From positions 1 to 12,714 of the forward strand of contig JABFSV010000092.1 of the NCBI GenBank assembly GCA_013140405.1: a stretch of DNA of 12,714 bases, given 5' to 3'. The notes beneath the pieces are model-generated. The model was not told where the DNA came from. It was given only the letters and a program-made list of their open reading frames with translations, and made no database searches. Below are positions 1 to 7,548 of the stretch, one piece after another. Position 1 is the first letter of the stretch, and every line of letters begins with the position of its first letter. The DNA is from Methyloglobulus sp. Its GTDB lineage: Bacteria; Pseudomonadota; Gammaproteobacteria; Methylococcales; Methylomonadaceae. Position numbers and translations under genes: made by a program.

Positions 1-254
1 TACTAGCCGAGATGATGGACAATAGTAGTCGCAACCACAATGTTTTAACCCAATTAATGGGCTCTGAACCATCGGTTGTCATCCCTTATATTGAAAATCA
101 GGAAGACATAAACCGAAGCAGGAAAAATAAAATTAATTTTACACTTTTGGGATTATTTTTGATTGTTGGTGCCGCTCTAGCGACTCACTTTTTCTATATG
201 CCGCTAGATATTGCAGTCAACAAAATTTCTGATCGCCTAAGCATGTTGTTTTAA
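1..254 (+). CDS. C-terminal fragment of a Wzz/GumC-type polysaccharide chain-length/export protein (partial at left edge)
   Basis: The reading frame is open through the left edge (codon phase starts at base 3) and ends at TAA 252-254, so only about the last 84 residues are present. They hold the ending usual for polysaccharide co-polymerases: a cytoplasmic-looking stretch containing SVVIPYIE, a basic patch (RSRKNK), one hydrophobic membrane segment (about LLGLFLIVGAALATHFFY) and a short tail. Proteins of this family sit in the inner membrane and set chain length or help export of exopolysaccharide together with a cytoplasmic BY-kinase ATPase. Such an ATPase is encoded next, 148 bases downstream on the same strand, which strongly supports the call. 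The periplasmic and N-terminal parts lie outside the window, so the exact subfamily cannot be decided. An in-frame ATG at 12 is internal, not the start. Confidence 0.7.
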   Translation, partial: LAEMMDNSSRNHNVLTQLMGSEPSVVIPYIENQEDINRSRKNKINFTLLGLFLIVGAALATHFFYMPLDIAVNKISDRLSMLF

Positions 255-402
255 TTAAACAGATGCCTAAAAATGATAACACCAATTTGCAATCATTCAG
301 GATAAGAACCAGTAATGTGTTTTAAAACGGCTAACCTGACGTTGACTGCATACTTTAGCCCTTGTTCACCCAAACGGATTAACAGGCTTACCGGAGAAAT
401 AA

Positions 403-1194
403 ATGTCTAGCATTCACGACGCTTTAGATAAAGCGATTCAAAACGCTGAACTGGAAAAAGAAAATACCTCTTTAAAAAACGTCTATCACGATCAAGTGAT
501 TTCAGCCCATGGAACACAACATTCGGTCGATCCTGCCCTATTGCGGCAAAGACGGATTGTAAGTTTAAACAATCACGATGTTGAATCCGAAGCATTTCGC
601 ATGCTGCGGACTAAAATCCTAAAACAACTACGGGATAATAACTGGAACAGCTTTGCAGTCACCGCCCCCACGCAAGGTGCAGGTAAAACAACGGTGGCTG
701 TCAACTTGGCGATTGCGATGGCAATGGATGTTAACCAATCGGTTTTATTGGTTGATCTGGACTTAAAATATCCCAAGGTACACTGGTATTTCGGTTTAGA
801 GAATGAGAATGGATTAAGGGATTATTTCCTTTCCGGCAAGCCTTTGTCCGATATTTTTGTTAGCCCTGGGATTGATCGCCTGACCATTTTGCCAGGCCGA
901 GGCCAAGCTGTCGGCTCATCAGAAATATTGTCAGGGCCACGGATGAAAACGTTGGTCAACGAAATTAATAGCCGTAACCAATCAAGGATTGTCATTTTTG
1001 ACCTGCCTCCAGTATTGGCAACAGATGATGTTCTCGCCACCATGGACTACTACGATGCCATACTATTGGTCGTTGAGGAAGGGAAATCCCAACCCGACGA
1101 AGTAAAGAAAACCCTAAAACTTTTGTCAGGAAAAAATCTTTTGGGGACGGTGCTCAACAAATCCCAAAACCCACCTGAATATTTAGGTTATTAA
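403..1194 (+). CDS. CpsD/EpsG-type tyrosine-kinase-like P-loop ATPase for exopolysaccharide synthesis
   Basis: This 263-residue cytoplasmic protein belongs to the MinD-like BY-kinase family that partners a Wzz-type membrane protein in making and exporting exopolysaccharide. It has the family entry motif ESEAFRMLRTKI (residues 61-72), Walker A APTQGAGKTT (88-97, Lys95), the extra Walker A' VLLVDLDLKYP (114-124, Asp118 and Asp120) and Walker B IVIFDLPP (196-203, Asp200). GGAG at 393-396 lies six bases before the ATG. The C-terminus ends in PPEYLGY, so two tyrosines are present but not the long tyrosine cluster that is autophosphorylated in classical BY-kinases; kinase activity is therefore unproven. 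The preceding gene encodes the likely membrane partner. The 148-base gap between them shows no clear promoter or terminator, so the two may be co-transcribed. Confidence 0.87.
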   Translation: MSSIHDALDKAIQNAELEKENTSLKNVYHDQVISAHGTQHSVDPALLRQRRIVSLNNHDVESEAFRMLRTKILKQLRDNNWNSFAVTAPTQGAGKTTVAVNLAIAMAMDVNQSVLLVDLDLKYPKVHWYFGLENENGLRDYFLSGKPLSDIFVSPGIDRLTILPGRGQAVGSSEILSGPRMKTLVNEINSRNQSRIVIFDLPPVLATDDVLATMDYYDAILLVVEEGKSQPDEVKKTLKLLSGKNLLGTVLNKSQNPPEYLGY

Positions 1195-1225
1195 CACTAA
1201 TTACCCGTCAGGATTCACAGCCATT

Positions 1226-1260
1226 AAAAAAATCCGATCCTGAATTATCAAGATCGGATT
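1226..1260 (-). terminator. Rho-independent terminator of the glycoside hydrolase gene, possibly bidirectional
   Basis: A perfect 9-bp inverted repeat, AATCCGATC (1231-1239) and GATCGGATT (1252-1260), encloses a 12-base loop. On the - strand the stem runs straight into seven T (complement of the A run 1226-1232), the usual layout of an intrinsic terminator for the gene ending at 1331. On the + strand the stem is followed only by AATTT, so it would act weakly for the ATPase gene ending at 1194. It sits between two convergent genes. Confidence 0.75.
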
Positions 1261-1330
1261 AATTTCACTCAAATCAATATTGCCCCGCTTCCTCAAACCT
1301 TTGTTCAACTTAGGCAAATAAGGGCTGCAT

Positions 1331-3973
1331 TTATTTCAAAATCAGCCAATGTCCCTCTGCGGCTTGTAGATCTATTGTATATTTTCCGTCCAATTCATTG
1401 AAGCTAGCAGCAGCCAGCTTTGGCACTTCTGTTCCCGTATGAGTGACTGAGTAAAGCGCCAAGCCAGGTAAAGCCTTGACAGTAACAGTTCCAGCCATCG
1501 GTTCGCACAAAAATGGCAAAAACTTGTCAATGCTAGGTTGGCATCTGGCCATCGCAGTAATAAAAATTTTCTTGGATAGGGCAATCGAGGTATTTTCCAT
1601 ACTCTGCACCGCCACAACCGCCTTTTTGGTCGTCACATTGAATACGACATCATTCAAGGCAAATGCCTTGCCGCCAATCCAACCGGATGCAATCTGGGAT
1701 TTTTCTGTATTGACCGTATGAACCCCTGCACCCCAGTCCCTTTTCAATTCACTCGTATCAGACATGACCACATTCTGTTCACCAGGAACAGGAATGATAA
1801 AATCTCTATTTGGGTCAGTAATAATATGTTTGTTTGGGTCCGCAATAGCGTTGCTGGAAGCCACATTATTCTTCAACCAAGGCAACTCGGGCGTGTTGGT
1901 TGGCATCGCAATCGTTAAGCGGCTAGTTTCCAATAACGTCCTGATGGTTTTCGATGTCGTTGGGTCAATCTTTTTAAAGAAAAAATCATTTCGGCCTAAC
2001 TTCAGCTCGTAAGACTGTGCAGCGGGAGCAACATGGCCTTGCCTATAAAGCAGAGCCGCTGCTGGCATTAATCCCATAATAGCCGGATCATTAAAAGCAG
2101 AATAATTGCTTCCAGTAAGCGTGTTGCCATTAAGCTCAGTTTGGCTATAGCCATACAACATCATGGCATCCCATCCCTGCAAACTGGCGACACTGGCAGT
2201 AAAAAGAGGGGCAGTGAACCGATCACGCGCAGGGAAAGGTTCGATATTCCACTCAGTGACGGTAAGTGGCTTATCTGACACTTGTGCGCCTGCAATCCAG
2301 CTTAAAAAACCTGGGTTGTATCTTGGGTTGTAATCAAATTCTTCTTCGCGTCCATATGAATGGGCATCAATGACTGCCCCATCCGTTAGGGAAGCCAAGC
2401 TATACAAACCCATCCTACCCCAACTGCTCGTGGTAGCAACCAATGAATGTACACCCAAAAGATCCAAATGATTTAACATTTTCTGGTTAAACCGGTGTTC
2501 TACATCATTCAGATACAGCTTGGATTCCCCCAAAACCCATGAAGCCATTGTCTTGTTCAAAGGCAAGCCATATTTCGTGGCAAACGCTTTGGTATCTTGC
2601 TTGTAAAGCGCATTATGTAGAGGTACGTGCTTATTCCCTAATAGGGCATTCCCAAAATGATTCGTTAAGTCATTCTCGTTCGTTAACAATAAGCCGATAA
2701 TAGCAGGGTCGTTTTTATAAGCCATACCCGTATGAGAATTAACATGGCTCAGGTAGGCTTCATTAAACTGTTGCATTCTGTCCTGAATGCTGGTGTTGTA
2801 ATAATTGAATCCTTTTGCTTCAGCCTTTTTTTTGCCTTTTGCAAAATCATTAAAATTATCAATGCCATCGGTATTGGTAAATGCCCTGCCTACATGCAAA
2901 TCCAGCCAAACATACACACCTTCAGCCTCCAAATATTTAATCCATTGATCCAATTTATCAAGTGCTGTTGTTGAAAGCTCAAGGGTATTACCGACGGGTT
3001 TAAAAATGTTCGGGCTCACCCATTTTGAATCATGGTGATGAATCCTCACCAAATTAAAACCTAACTTGGCAATACGTTTGGCATGTACGTGTATATTCTC
3101 AGTGGACGTGCTGAAAAGTGCCCTGGCCTGTAAATTGGCGCCCCAAAACTTAGCAACGGTGCCATCTTCAAAAACCAGTTGATCGCCCTTAGCGGTAACG
3201 CGCCCATGGCTACCAGCCGGTTGAGTTACACCATTCAAATCTTTATTTAGGAAAGATAAATCAACAGGCGATGCCGTATCATCCAACACCGCCTGAGACC
3301 ATAAAGCCGGATTAGAGTTTTCATAATTCAACCCGACAGGGGGCGAAAGTGCAATTTTTTGGTCTACTGTCACCGTCATGGTAGTTGGCGGTAGTTTGCT
3401 GCCTGCACTGGTGGCCGTAAAAAACATAGCGCGAATCTTATTTTGCTTTTTACCTTCAAAATATAGGTTTGCCAAAGCAGGCGTAAATTTGACTTCAATA
3501 GCCCCTTCTGGGGTAACCCAGCGCCAACCCTGATTCTCTGGCAAGAGTTCAGGCACTGAAGCCGATGTCAAAAACGTGGTCGAATTTGTATTGAGGTTAA
3601 ACTCAAGTCCATTGCCAAGTGCATTTGGATGATTCTGTGAAAACCTCCAGTTATACGTCCATTCAATTTGATTTGAAAGCGGCAGAGGTGTCACTGAACC
3701 CGTAAAATTGATGCCTAGCTTACTAACTTGGCCTGTAAAACTTCCACTAACATTACTATTTTCCACTAAATAATGAGGAGTTATTTTTGTACCTGTCCAT
3801 TTCCAGCCAGCTTCCCAGCCTACGTAATTGACGCTGACAATGGGAACGGTTTTGTCTGATACCGAAAATAAAATTGACGGATCGGTGAGGGAAATTTTAT
3901 CGAATGCGTAACTATTATTGACGACAAAGAAAAAAATGATAAAGAGTTTTTGAATTTTAAAAGCACATTTCAT
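1331..3973 (-). CDS. Exported clan GH-A (GH5-like) glycoside hydrolase
   Basis: This 880-residue protein has a signal peptide (basic start, hydrophobic FIIFFFVV, likely cleavage after SYA at residue 23), so it should act in the periplasm or outside the cell. Residues about 25-250 form a beta-rich N-terminal region without a family I recognise. From about 265 to 645 runs a TIM-barrel domain of the cellulase-like clan GH-A: FWGANLQARALF (277-288), NLVRIHHHD (307-315), DLH (358-360), the acid/base motif TNEN with Glu433, AHSY (537-540), and the nucleophile motif VTEWN with Glu574. Both catalytic glutamates are present. A C-terminal beta-type region (about 650-880) closes the protein. Known relatives cleave beta-linked glycans; here, beside chain-length and ATPase genes, a role in trimming or releasing the cell's own exopolysaccharide is plausible but inferred. 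The start is preceded by a weak GGGGCT ribosome site. The substrate is unknown. Confidence 0.78.
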   Translation of the reverse strand: MKCAFKIQKLFIIFFFVVNNSYAFDKISLTDPSILFSVSDKTVPIVSVNYVGWEAGWKWTGTKITPHYLVENSNVSGSFTGQVSKLGINFTGSVTPLPLSNQIEWTYNWRFSQNHPNALGNGLEFNLNTNSTTFLTSASVPELLPENQGWRWVTPEGAIEVKFTPALANLYFEGKKQNKIRAMFFTATSAGSKLPPTTMTVTVDQKIALSPPVGLNYENSNPALWSQAVLDDTASPVDLSFLNKDLNGVTQPAGSHGRVTAKGDQLVFEDGTVAKFWGANLQARALFSTSTENIHVHAKRIAKLGFNLVRIHHHDSKWVSPNIFKPVGNTLELSTTALDKLDQWIKYLEAEGVYVWLDLHVGRAFTNTDGIDNFNDFAKGKKKAEAKGFNYYNTSIQDRMQQFNEAYLSHVNSHTGMAYKNDPAIIGLLLTNENDLTNHFGNALLGNKHVPLHNALYKQDTKAFATKYGLPLNKTMASWVLGESKLYLNDVEHRFNQKMLNHLDLLGVHSLVATTSSWGRMGLYSLASLTDGAVIDAHSYGREEEFDYNPRYNPGFLSWIAGAQVSDKPLTVTEWNIEPFPARDRFTAPLFTASVASLQGWDAMMLYGYSQTELNGNTLTGSNYSAFNDPAIMGLMPAAALLYRQGHVAPAAQSYELKLGRNDFFFKKIDPTTSKTIRTLLETSRLTIAMPTNTPELPWLKNNVASSNAIADPNKHIITDPNRDFIIPVPGEQNVVMSDTSELKRDWGAGVHTVNTEKSQIASGWIGGKAFALNDVVFNVTTKKAVVAVQSMENTSIALSKKIFITAMARCQPSIDKFLPFLCEPMAGTVTVKALPGLALYSVTHTGTEVPKLAAASFNELDGKYTIDLQAAEGHWLILK

Positions 3974-4015
3974 GACATTAGCCCCATTTTTTTAGACAAT
4001 CTTTAGTTTTTATCT

Positions 4016-4043
4016 AATCGAAGCATAGTCATTAACTTCGATT
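4016..4043. promoter_or_regulatory. Inverted repeat upstream of the glycoside hydrolase gene, possible operator
   Basis: AATCGAAG (4016-4023) and CTTCGATT (4036-4043) form a perfect 8-bp inverted repeat with a 12-base spacer, 43 bases upstream of the hydrolase start codon. Its position in the leader or promoter and the roughly 20-base centre spacing would suit a dimeric regulator. No T run follows, so it is not an obvious terminator. No regulator can be named. Confidence 0.35.
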
Positions 4044-4081
4044 CAACGGGACTTAAACTAAAAAAATGTGGGCTACGTCAC

Positions 4082-4103
4082 AAAAATATGTGTGCGTATT
4101 TTT
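4082..4103. terminator. AT-rich stem-loop in the CDF-hydrolase gap, possible weak terminator
   Basis: AAAAATA (4082-4088) and TATTTTT (4097-4103) pair perfectly. The stem extends by a G-T and a G-C pair, leaving a four-base TGTG loop. It lies about 60 bases past the end of the CDF transporter gene, so it could end the long suf-type transcript on the - strand. The stem is almost all A/T, which makes termination weak at best. The rest of the gap (3974-4162) holds only the inverted repeat near 4030. Confidence 0.3.
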
Positions 4104-4162
4104 TGGATGCTTAAACCATATTCGGAATAAAAGCCTAAAAAACCTGTAATTAACCCAGAATG

Positions 4163-5065
4163 TTAATCTTGATTATCAATTTCAAAGAAAATCCATTTGA
4201 CTCGGTTGTGCGTTAGCTTAATCTTCTTTTCCATCGCGTTGATCTCATTGACTGCATTTAAAACTATCATATCCGGCTTTAGTTCGGCTTTGATCGACAC
4301 CATGACAGAATTACCATGGTTAATAGCCCAAATATTAAGCACTCGAACAACGCAAAGCTGGGCTTCAAGATAAGATTGGACGTTAACACGGATATCCTCA
4401 GCAGATTCACCGATCAAAAGCGAATGCACTTCCATACCTACAACAACAGCAACAATAATCAGTAACACGCCAATCAGCATTGAACCCATCGCATCAAAAG
4501 CAGTATTACCGGTTAACACGGTTAAACCTAAGCCAACCAATGCAATCACCAATCCTAACAATGCAGCAATATCTTCACCCGTCACCACCATCAGCTCGCT
4601 GGAATGGGTTTCCTTAAACCACTGCCAAAGCGACCTTTTGCCTTTCTCTTCTGCCATTGCCGACAAAGCGCCTTTCAGCGAAAAGGCTTCCATACCAACA
4701 GCAACTAACAAAACCAGTAAAGCAATGTTCGCATTCTCTATTTCATGAGGATTTGTGTAACGTTGCCAACCTTCATGGACGGCAAAGACACCGCCCACGG
4801 AAAACAGGATAAACGCCACCATCATCGACCAAATATAGGCTTCCCGCTCATATCCCATGGGATGTTTTTGGGTCGCGTCTTTAGCTGATCGCTTCATGCC
4901 AATCAGCAACAGCACTTGGTTGCCACAATCGGCATAGGAATGAATTGCTTCCGCTAACATGGACCCTGAACCCGTCCAAACGGCTGCCCCAGTTTTGGCG
5001 AGGGCAATCCCTAAATTAGCTGAGAATGCGTAAAGTACGGCTTTTGTTGAGTTGCTATGTGACAT
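4163..5065 (-). CDS. Cation diffusion facilitator (CDF) family metal transporter, SLC30A9-like branch
   Basis: This 300-residue inner-membrane protein resembles CDF efflux transporters, which exchange divalent metals (Zn, Fe, Mn, Co) for protons. It has about six hydrophobic segments, with HSYADCGNQ (42-50) in the second supplying the His42 and Asp46 metal ligands, the motif HPMGYEREAY (68-77) after it, and a C-terminal soluble domain from about residue 215. In the fifth segment the usual HxxxD is replaced by GEDIAALLG (163-171), as in the branch related to eukaryotic ZnT9/SLC30A9, so the metal cannot be assumed to be zinc. It is the last gene of the - strand series, 54 bases after the Rieske gene, and no strong ribosome site is visible before its ATG. 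The neighbouring Fe-S assembly genes suggest iron or another metal linked to that pathway, but this is inferred. Confidence 0.85.
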   Translation of the reverse strand: MSHSNSTKAVLYAFSANLGIALAKTGAAVWTGSGSMLAEAIHSYADCGNQVLLLIGMKRSAKDATQKHPMGYEREAYIWSMMVAFILFSVGGVFAVHEGWQRYTNPHEIENANIALLVLLVAVGMEAFSLKGALSAMAEEKGKRSLWQWFKETHSSELMVVTGEDIAALLGLVIALVGLGLTVLTGNTAFDAMGSMLIGVLLIIVAVVVGMEVHSLLIGESAEDIRVNVQSYLEAQLCVVRVLNIWAINHGNSVMVSIKAELKPDMIVLNAVNEINAMEKKIKLTHNRVKWIFFEIDNQD

Positions 5066-5119
5066 TTATGTTAGAAAGTAGTGGTAAAGTTCAGTAGTTA
5101 TAGCCTATCTCATTTTCAA

Positions 5120-5440
5120 TCAGTCCCAACGCCCATCCCTGACTTGCACTATACCGTTTTCGATTTTGACAGGAAAACAGGCAATGTCTTCATAAGCGGG
5201 CGGGGCTTTCACCGCACCTGTTTTCACACAAAACCGTGCACCGTGACGCGGGCAAATAATCTCATCACCATCCAATTCGCCACTGGCAATTTCTGCCCCA
5301 TCATGGCTGCACACGTCTTCAATCGCATAAAATTGACCATCAATCTTAAATACGGCGACATCAGCCCCATCAACATCGACGACCACATGTTCACCGTCAA
5401 CCAAAGCTGTTTGCCCCACTACATCTATCCATTCAGACAT
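5120..5440 (-). CDS. Rieske-type [2Fe-2S] ferredoxin
   Basis: This 106-residue protein is a stand-alone Rieske domain of the kind that serves as the ferredoxin component of non-haem dioxygenases. Both cluster-binding boxes are intact: CSHDG (Cys44, His46) and CPRHGARF (Cys63, His66). There is no signal peptide or membrane anchor, so it is cytoplasmic. The start lies four bases after the rsmJ stop, and AAGGTG at the end of rsmJ is its ribosome site, so the two genes are translated together. No oxygenase gene is nearby. Similar small Rieske proteins are often seen in SUF operons, where they may be a client of the assembly machinery or an electron donor to it; that role is inferred. Confidence 0.9.
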   Translation of the reverse strand: MSEWIDVVGQTALVDGEHVVVDVDGADVAVFKIDGQFYAIEDVCSHDGAEIASGELDGDEIICPRHGARFCVKTGAVKAPPAYEDIACFPVKIENGIVQVRDGRWD

Positions 5441-5444
5441 TTCA

Positions 5445-6227
5445 TCACACCTTGTTTTGTGTTAAATATACATCATAGCGCAATAGTTTTCCGTGGAAAC
5501 TTTCACTCGGTTTGCCACCTAATGGTTCGGCATAATCAGGGCTTTTGACTACCACCCGTTTTCCAGCAACCTTGAATGCCGTCACAAACAACTGCTCCTT
5601 ATCCAGATCATCGCCCACTAAATTGCGCAAAACCATGATTGATTTTTTAGCTAACGCCGATTTTTTGCGTTTAGGAGGGAACATGGGATCGAGATAGATG
5701 CAATCGGGCTGGAAAGGCAATTGTTCCAGCATATCAATCGCACTACCTACCAATAATTGTGGTGGCGCTAACTTAAGATGCTGCATCCATTCTAGTTTAG
5801 CTAATCGACCAAAACCATCCGCCAACAATTCGGCCATAATTGGGGAACGTTCTATAGATAGCACGCCATAGCCCATACGGAACATGGCAAGGCTATCCTG
5901 CCCCCATCCAGCAGTCGCATCAACAACCGTCCTGGTTTTACGCCCCAATGCTTGCGCCAAAGCACCACTTTTGGCGATGGGCCAAGAACGTTGCTCACCT
6001 TGTCGATGATCTATCTCGACAGTCAACCCTGACTTTTGAATACTTTCCTTATCCAGTAATGACAAACAACCATCGCGCCAGCTTAGAAAAAATAGCTGGT
6101 TATCTAAGTTCAGTGCTTGGGAGATTATTAATGGAATACCCAGTCTTGTTGCTAATTGCTCGAAGGATTCAATATCACCCTGCCCTTCATAGAGAACAGC
6201 CACATCCTTCTGCCAATCATATTTCAT
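5445..6227 (-). CDS. rsmJ: 16S rRNA (guanine-1516-N2) methyltransferase RsmJ
   Basis: This 260-residue protein matches RsmJ (formerly YhiQ), which uses S-adenosylmethionine to methylate G1516 of 16S rRNA in the small ribosomal subunit. Its marks are the SAM-binding motif VVDATAGWGQDS (101-112), the acidic end of the next strand SIERS (124-128), the catalytic YLDPMFPPK (178-186), KKSALAKKS (188-196), LVGDDLD (203-209) and VVVKSPDYA (225-233). The length is close to the roughly 250 residues usual for the family. It starts 24 bases after the lipoprotein stop and almost touches the Rieske gene. A functional link to Fe-S assembly is not known; it may simply ride in the operon. Confidence 0.93.
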   Translation of the reverse strand: MKYDWQKDVAVLYEGQGDIESFEQLATRLGIPLIISQALNLDNQLFFLSWRDGCLSLLDKESIQKSGLTVEIDHRQGEQRSWPIAKSGALAQALGRKTRTVVDATAGWGQDSLAMFRMGYGVLSIERSPIMAELLADGFGRLAKLEWMQHLKLAPPQLLVGSAIDMLEQLPFQPDCIYLDPMFPPKRKKSALAKKSIMVLRNLVGDDLDKEQLFVTAFKVAGKRVVVKSPDYAEPLGGKPSESFHGKLLRYDVYLTQNKV

Positions 6228-6251
6228 CCGTTACCCTATAAGTCTTTCAAC

Positions 6252-7067
6252 CTAATATCGACGGCGAGGCGGTGGCGGTGCATAACCGTCGTTGCTAGGC
6301 CAAAAGCGATTTTCATTGGTCTGCGGCGGATTTTGACATGTTGACAGGATGCCTTTTTTGCATAAGGATTCGCGCCATTCGTATTTCAAAAACACTTTTT
6401 CGATAGGTTCAGGTAGCGGTTTAAAATTTACCGTCACACTGGGCGAGTAGGTTGTTTCGCCATAACCCGTGCCGGGAGCGGCTTCCCTTGCGGCACTACT
6501 TGGCGAAGCAGGAACACCTTTCATCATTGATCTCCCATAATTTATTATGGGACGCACCTCAGGATACACCGACATTGCAATCACACCCATCGCTGAGTGA
6601 TCACCCCAGGCCGCCGCATAGGAATCGACAGCTTCGGAAAAATAAAAGCGGTTAACCTGATTGCTACCCGTACGCCAACCTTCGTATTCACCTGAGGTAT
6701 GCGGATTGAGGATGTACATGCGTTCGGTATTTTGCAGATAAGATTTTTGCCCACTGATGATATTGCGTCCGTCTACGGCAATCACCACGCCGACGCGCTG
6801 ACCGGTATTATTGCTGACGCGAATCCGGTAGCGGTCGTTATTGCTAGCTTGCAAATAAGCCCGATAATGGCTGGTATCACCACTAACAGGGAACTCCGGC
6901 AAACTCCCGCTTGCATCGCTTTGGACATTGACCTCAATAGGAAGATAAGGTCGGCTTATCGTGGGTAGAGAAGGATATACGGCAATATTTTCATTCGAGT
7001 TTGTATTGGCGCAAGCGCTTATTGCAAGTATTGCCGTCAAAACAAAAGCTAAGTAACGAAACTTCAT
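6252..7067 (-). CDS. Putative outer-membrane lipoprotein of unknown function
   Basis: This 271-residue protein begins with a lipoprotein signal peptide: MKFRYLAFVL, hydrophobic TAILA, then the lipobox ISAC with Cys19. The residue after the cysteine is alanine, so outer-membrane sorting is expected by the +2 rule. After a low-complexity linker, residues about 75-170 form a compact domain with YRIRVSNNTGQRVGVVIAVD, a YEGWRTG motif (about 129-135) and FYFSEAVDSYAAAWGD (about 142-157). The C-terminus is proline- and arginine-rich (PPPPRRRY). I do not recognise a characterised family. It has a good ribosome site (AAAAAGGGG) and starts 28 bases after sufU, so it is probably co-transcribed with the Fe-S genes. 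Its only cysteines besides the lipidated one lie near the C-terminus (CKKGILSTC), which might form a disulfide. Confidence 0.75.
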   Translation of the reverse strand: MKFRYLAFVLTAILAISACANTNSNENIAVYPSLPTISRPYLPIEVNVQSDASGSLPEFPVSGDTSHYRAYLQASNNDRYRIRVSNNTGQRVGVVIAVDGRNIISGQKSYLQNTERMYILNPHTSGEYEGWRTGSNQVNRFYFSEAVDSYAAAWGDHSAMGVIAMSVYPEVRPIINYGRSMMKGVPASPSSAAREAAPGTGYGETTYSPSVTVNFKPLPEPIEKVFLKYEWRESLCKKGILSTCQNPPQTNENRFWPSNDGYAPPPPRRRY

Positions 7068-7095
7068 TATGTTTACCCCTTTTTACATAAGCAGA

Positions 7096-7548
7096 TCATT
7101 CAGTAGAGACAGCTTGATGCTGATTTTTCAACGCAGCATCTAAGGTATGCCACGCCAAGGTTGCACATTTTACCCGCGCCGGATATTCGCGTACGCCCGC
7201 CAAAACCGCCAATTTACCTACCGCTTCCAGATTAATATGCTCATCTTTCCCAGTGGTCATCTCATGGAAGGTTTTGAACAAAGCATCAGCTTCCGTTTCG
7301 GTTTTACCTTTGATAATCTCCGTCATCAATGAAACCGATGCGGTTGAAATGGCACAGCCAGATCCTTGAAAACTGGCATCGGTAATTTTATCGCCATCCA
7401 TTTTCAGGAATAAGGTTAACCTATCACCACATAAAGGATTAAATCCTTCCACTTGCCGGTCAGCATCTGCCATCACACGAAAATTACGTGGATTTCTGTT
7501 GTGGTCGAATATGACCTCTTGGTAGAGATCGCGTAAATCTTCAAACAT
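7096..7548 (-). CDS. sufU: SufU, Fe-S assembly sulfur-transfer/scaffold protein
   Basis: This 150-residue cytoplasmic protein belongs to the SufU branch of the IscU/NifU fold. In that branch the protein accepts persulfide sulfur from SufS and passes it to the SufBCD scaffold. The three conserved cysteines and the aspartate are present: FNPLCGD (Cys40, Asp42), GSGCAIS (Cys65) and VKCATLAW (Cys128). The long insert between the second and third cysteines separates SufU from IscU, and the positions nearly equal those of Bacillus SufU. The start codon overlaps the sufS stop in TAATG, with AAAGGTG just upstream in sufS, so the pair is translationally coupled. No sufE or sufA is seen nearby, consistent with SufU being the partner of SufS here. 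Confidence 0.94.
   Translation of the reverse strand: MFEDLRDLYQEVIFDHNRNPRNFRVMADADRQVEGFNPLCGDRLTLFLKMDGDKITDASFQGSGCAISTASVSLMTEIIKGKTETEADALFKTFHEMTTGKDEHINLEAVGKLAVLAGVREYPARVKCATLAWHTLDAALKNQHQAVSTE

Noticed and set aside
5081..5548. 155-residue open frame on the + strand
   Set aside because: It lies opposite the Rieske gene and the end of rsmJ, both with clear motifs, and its translation shows no domain.
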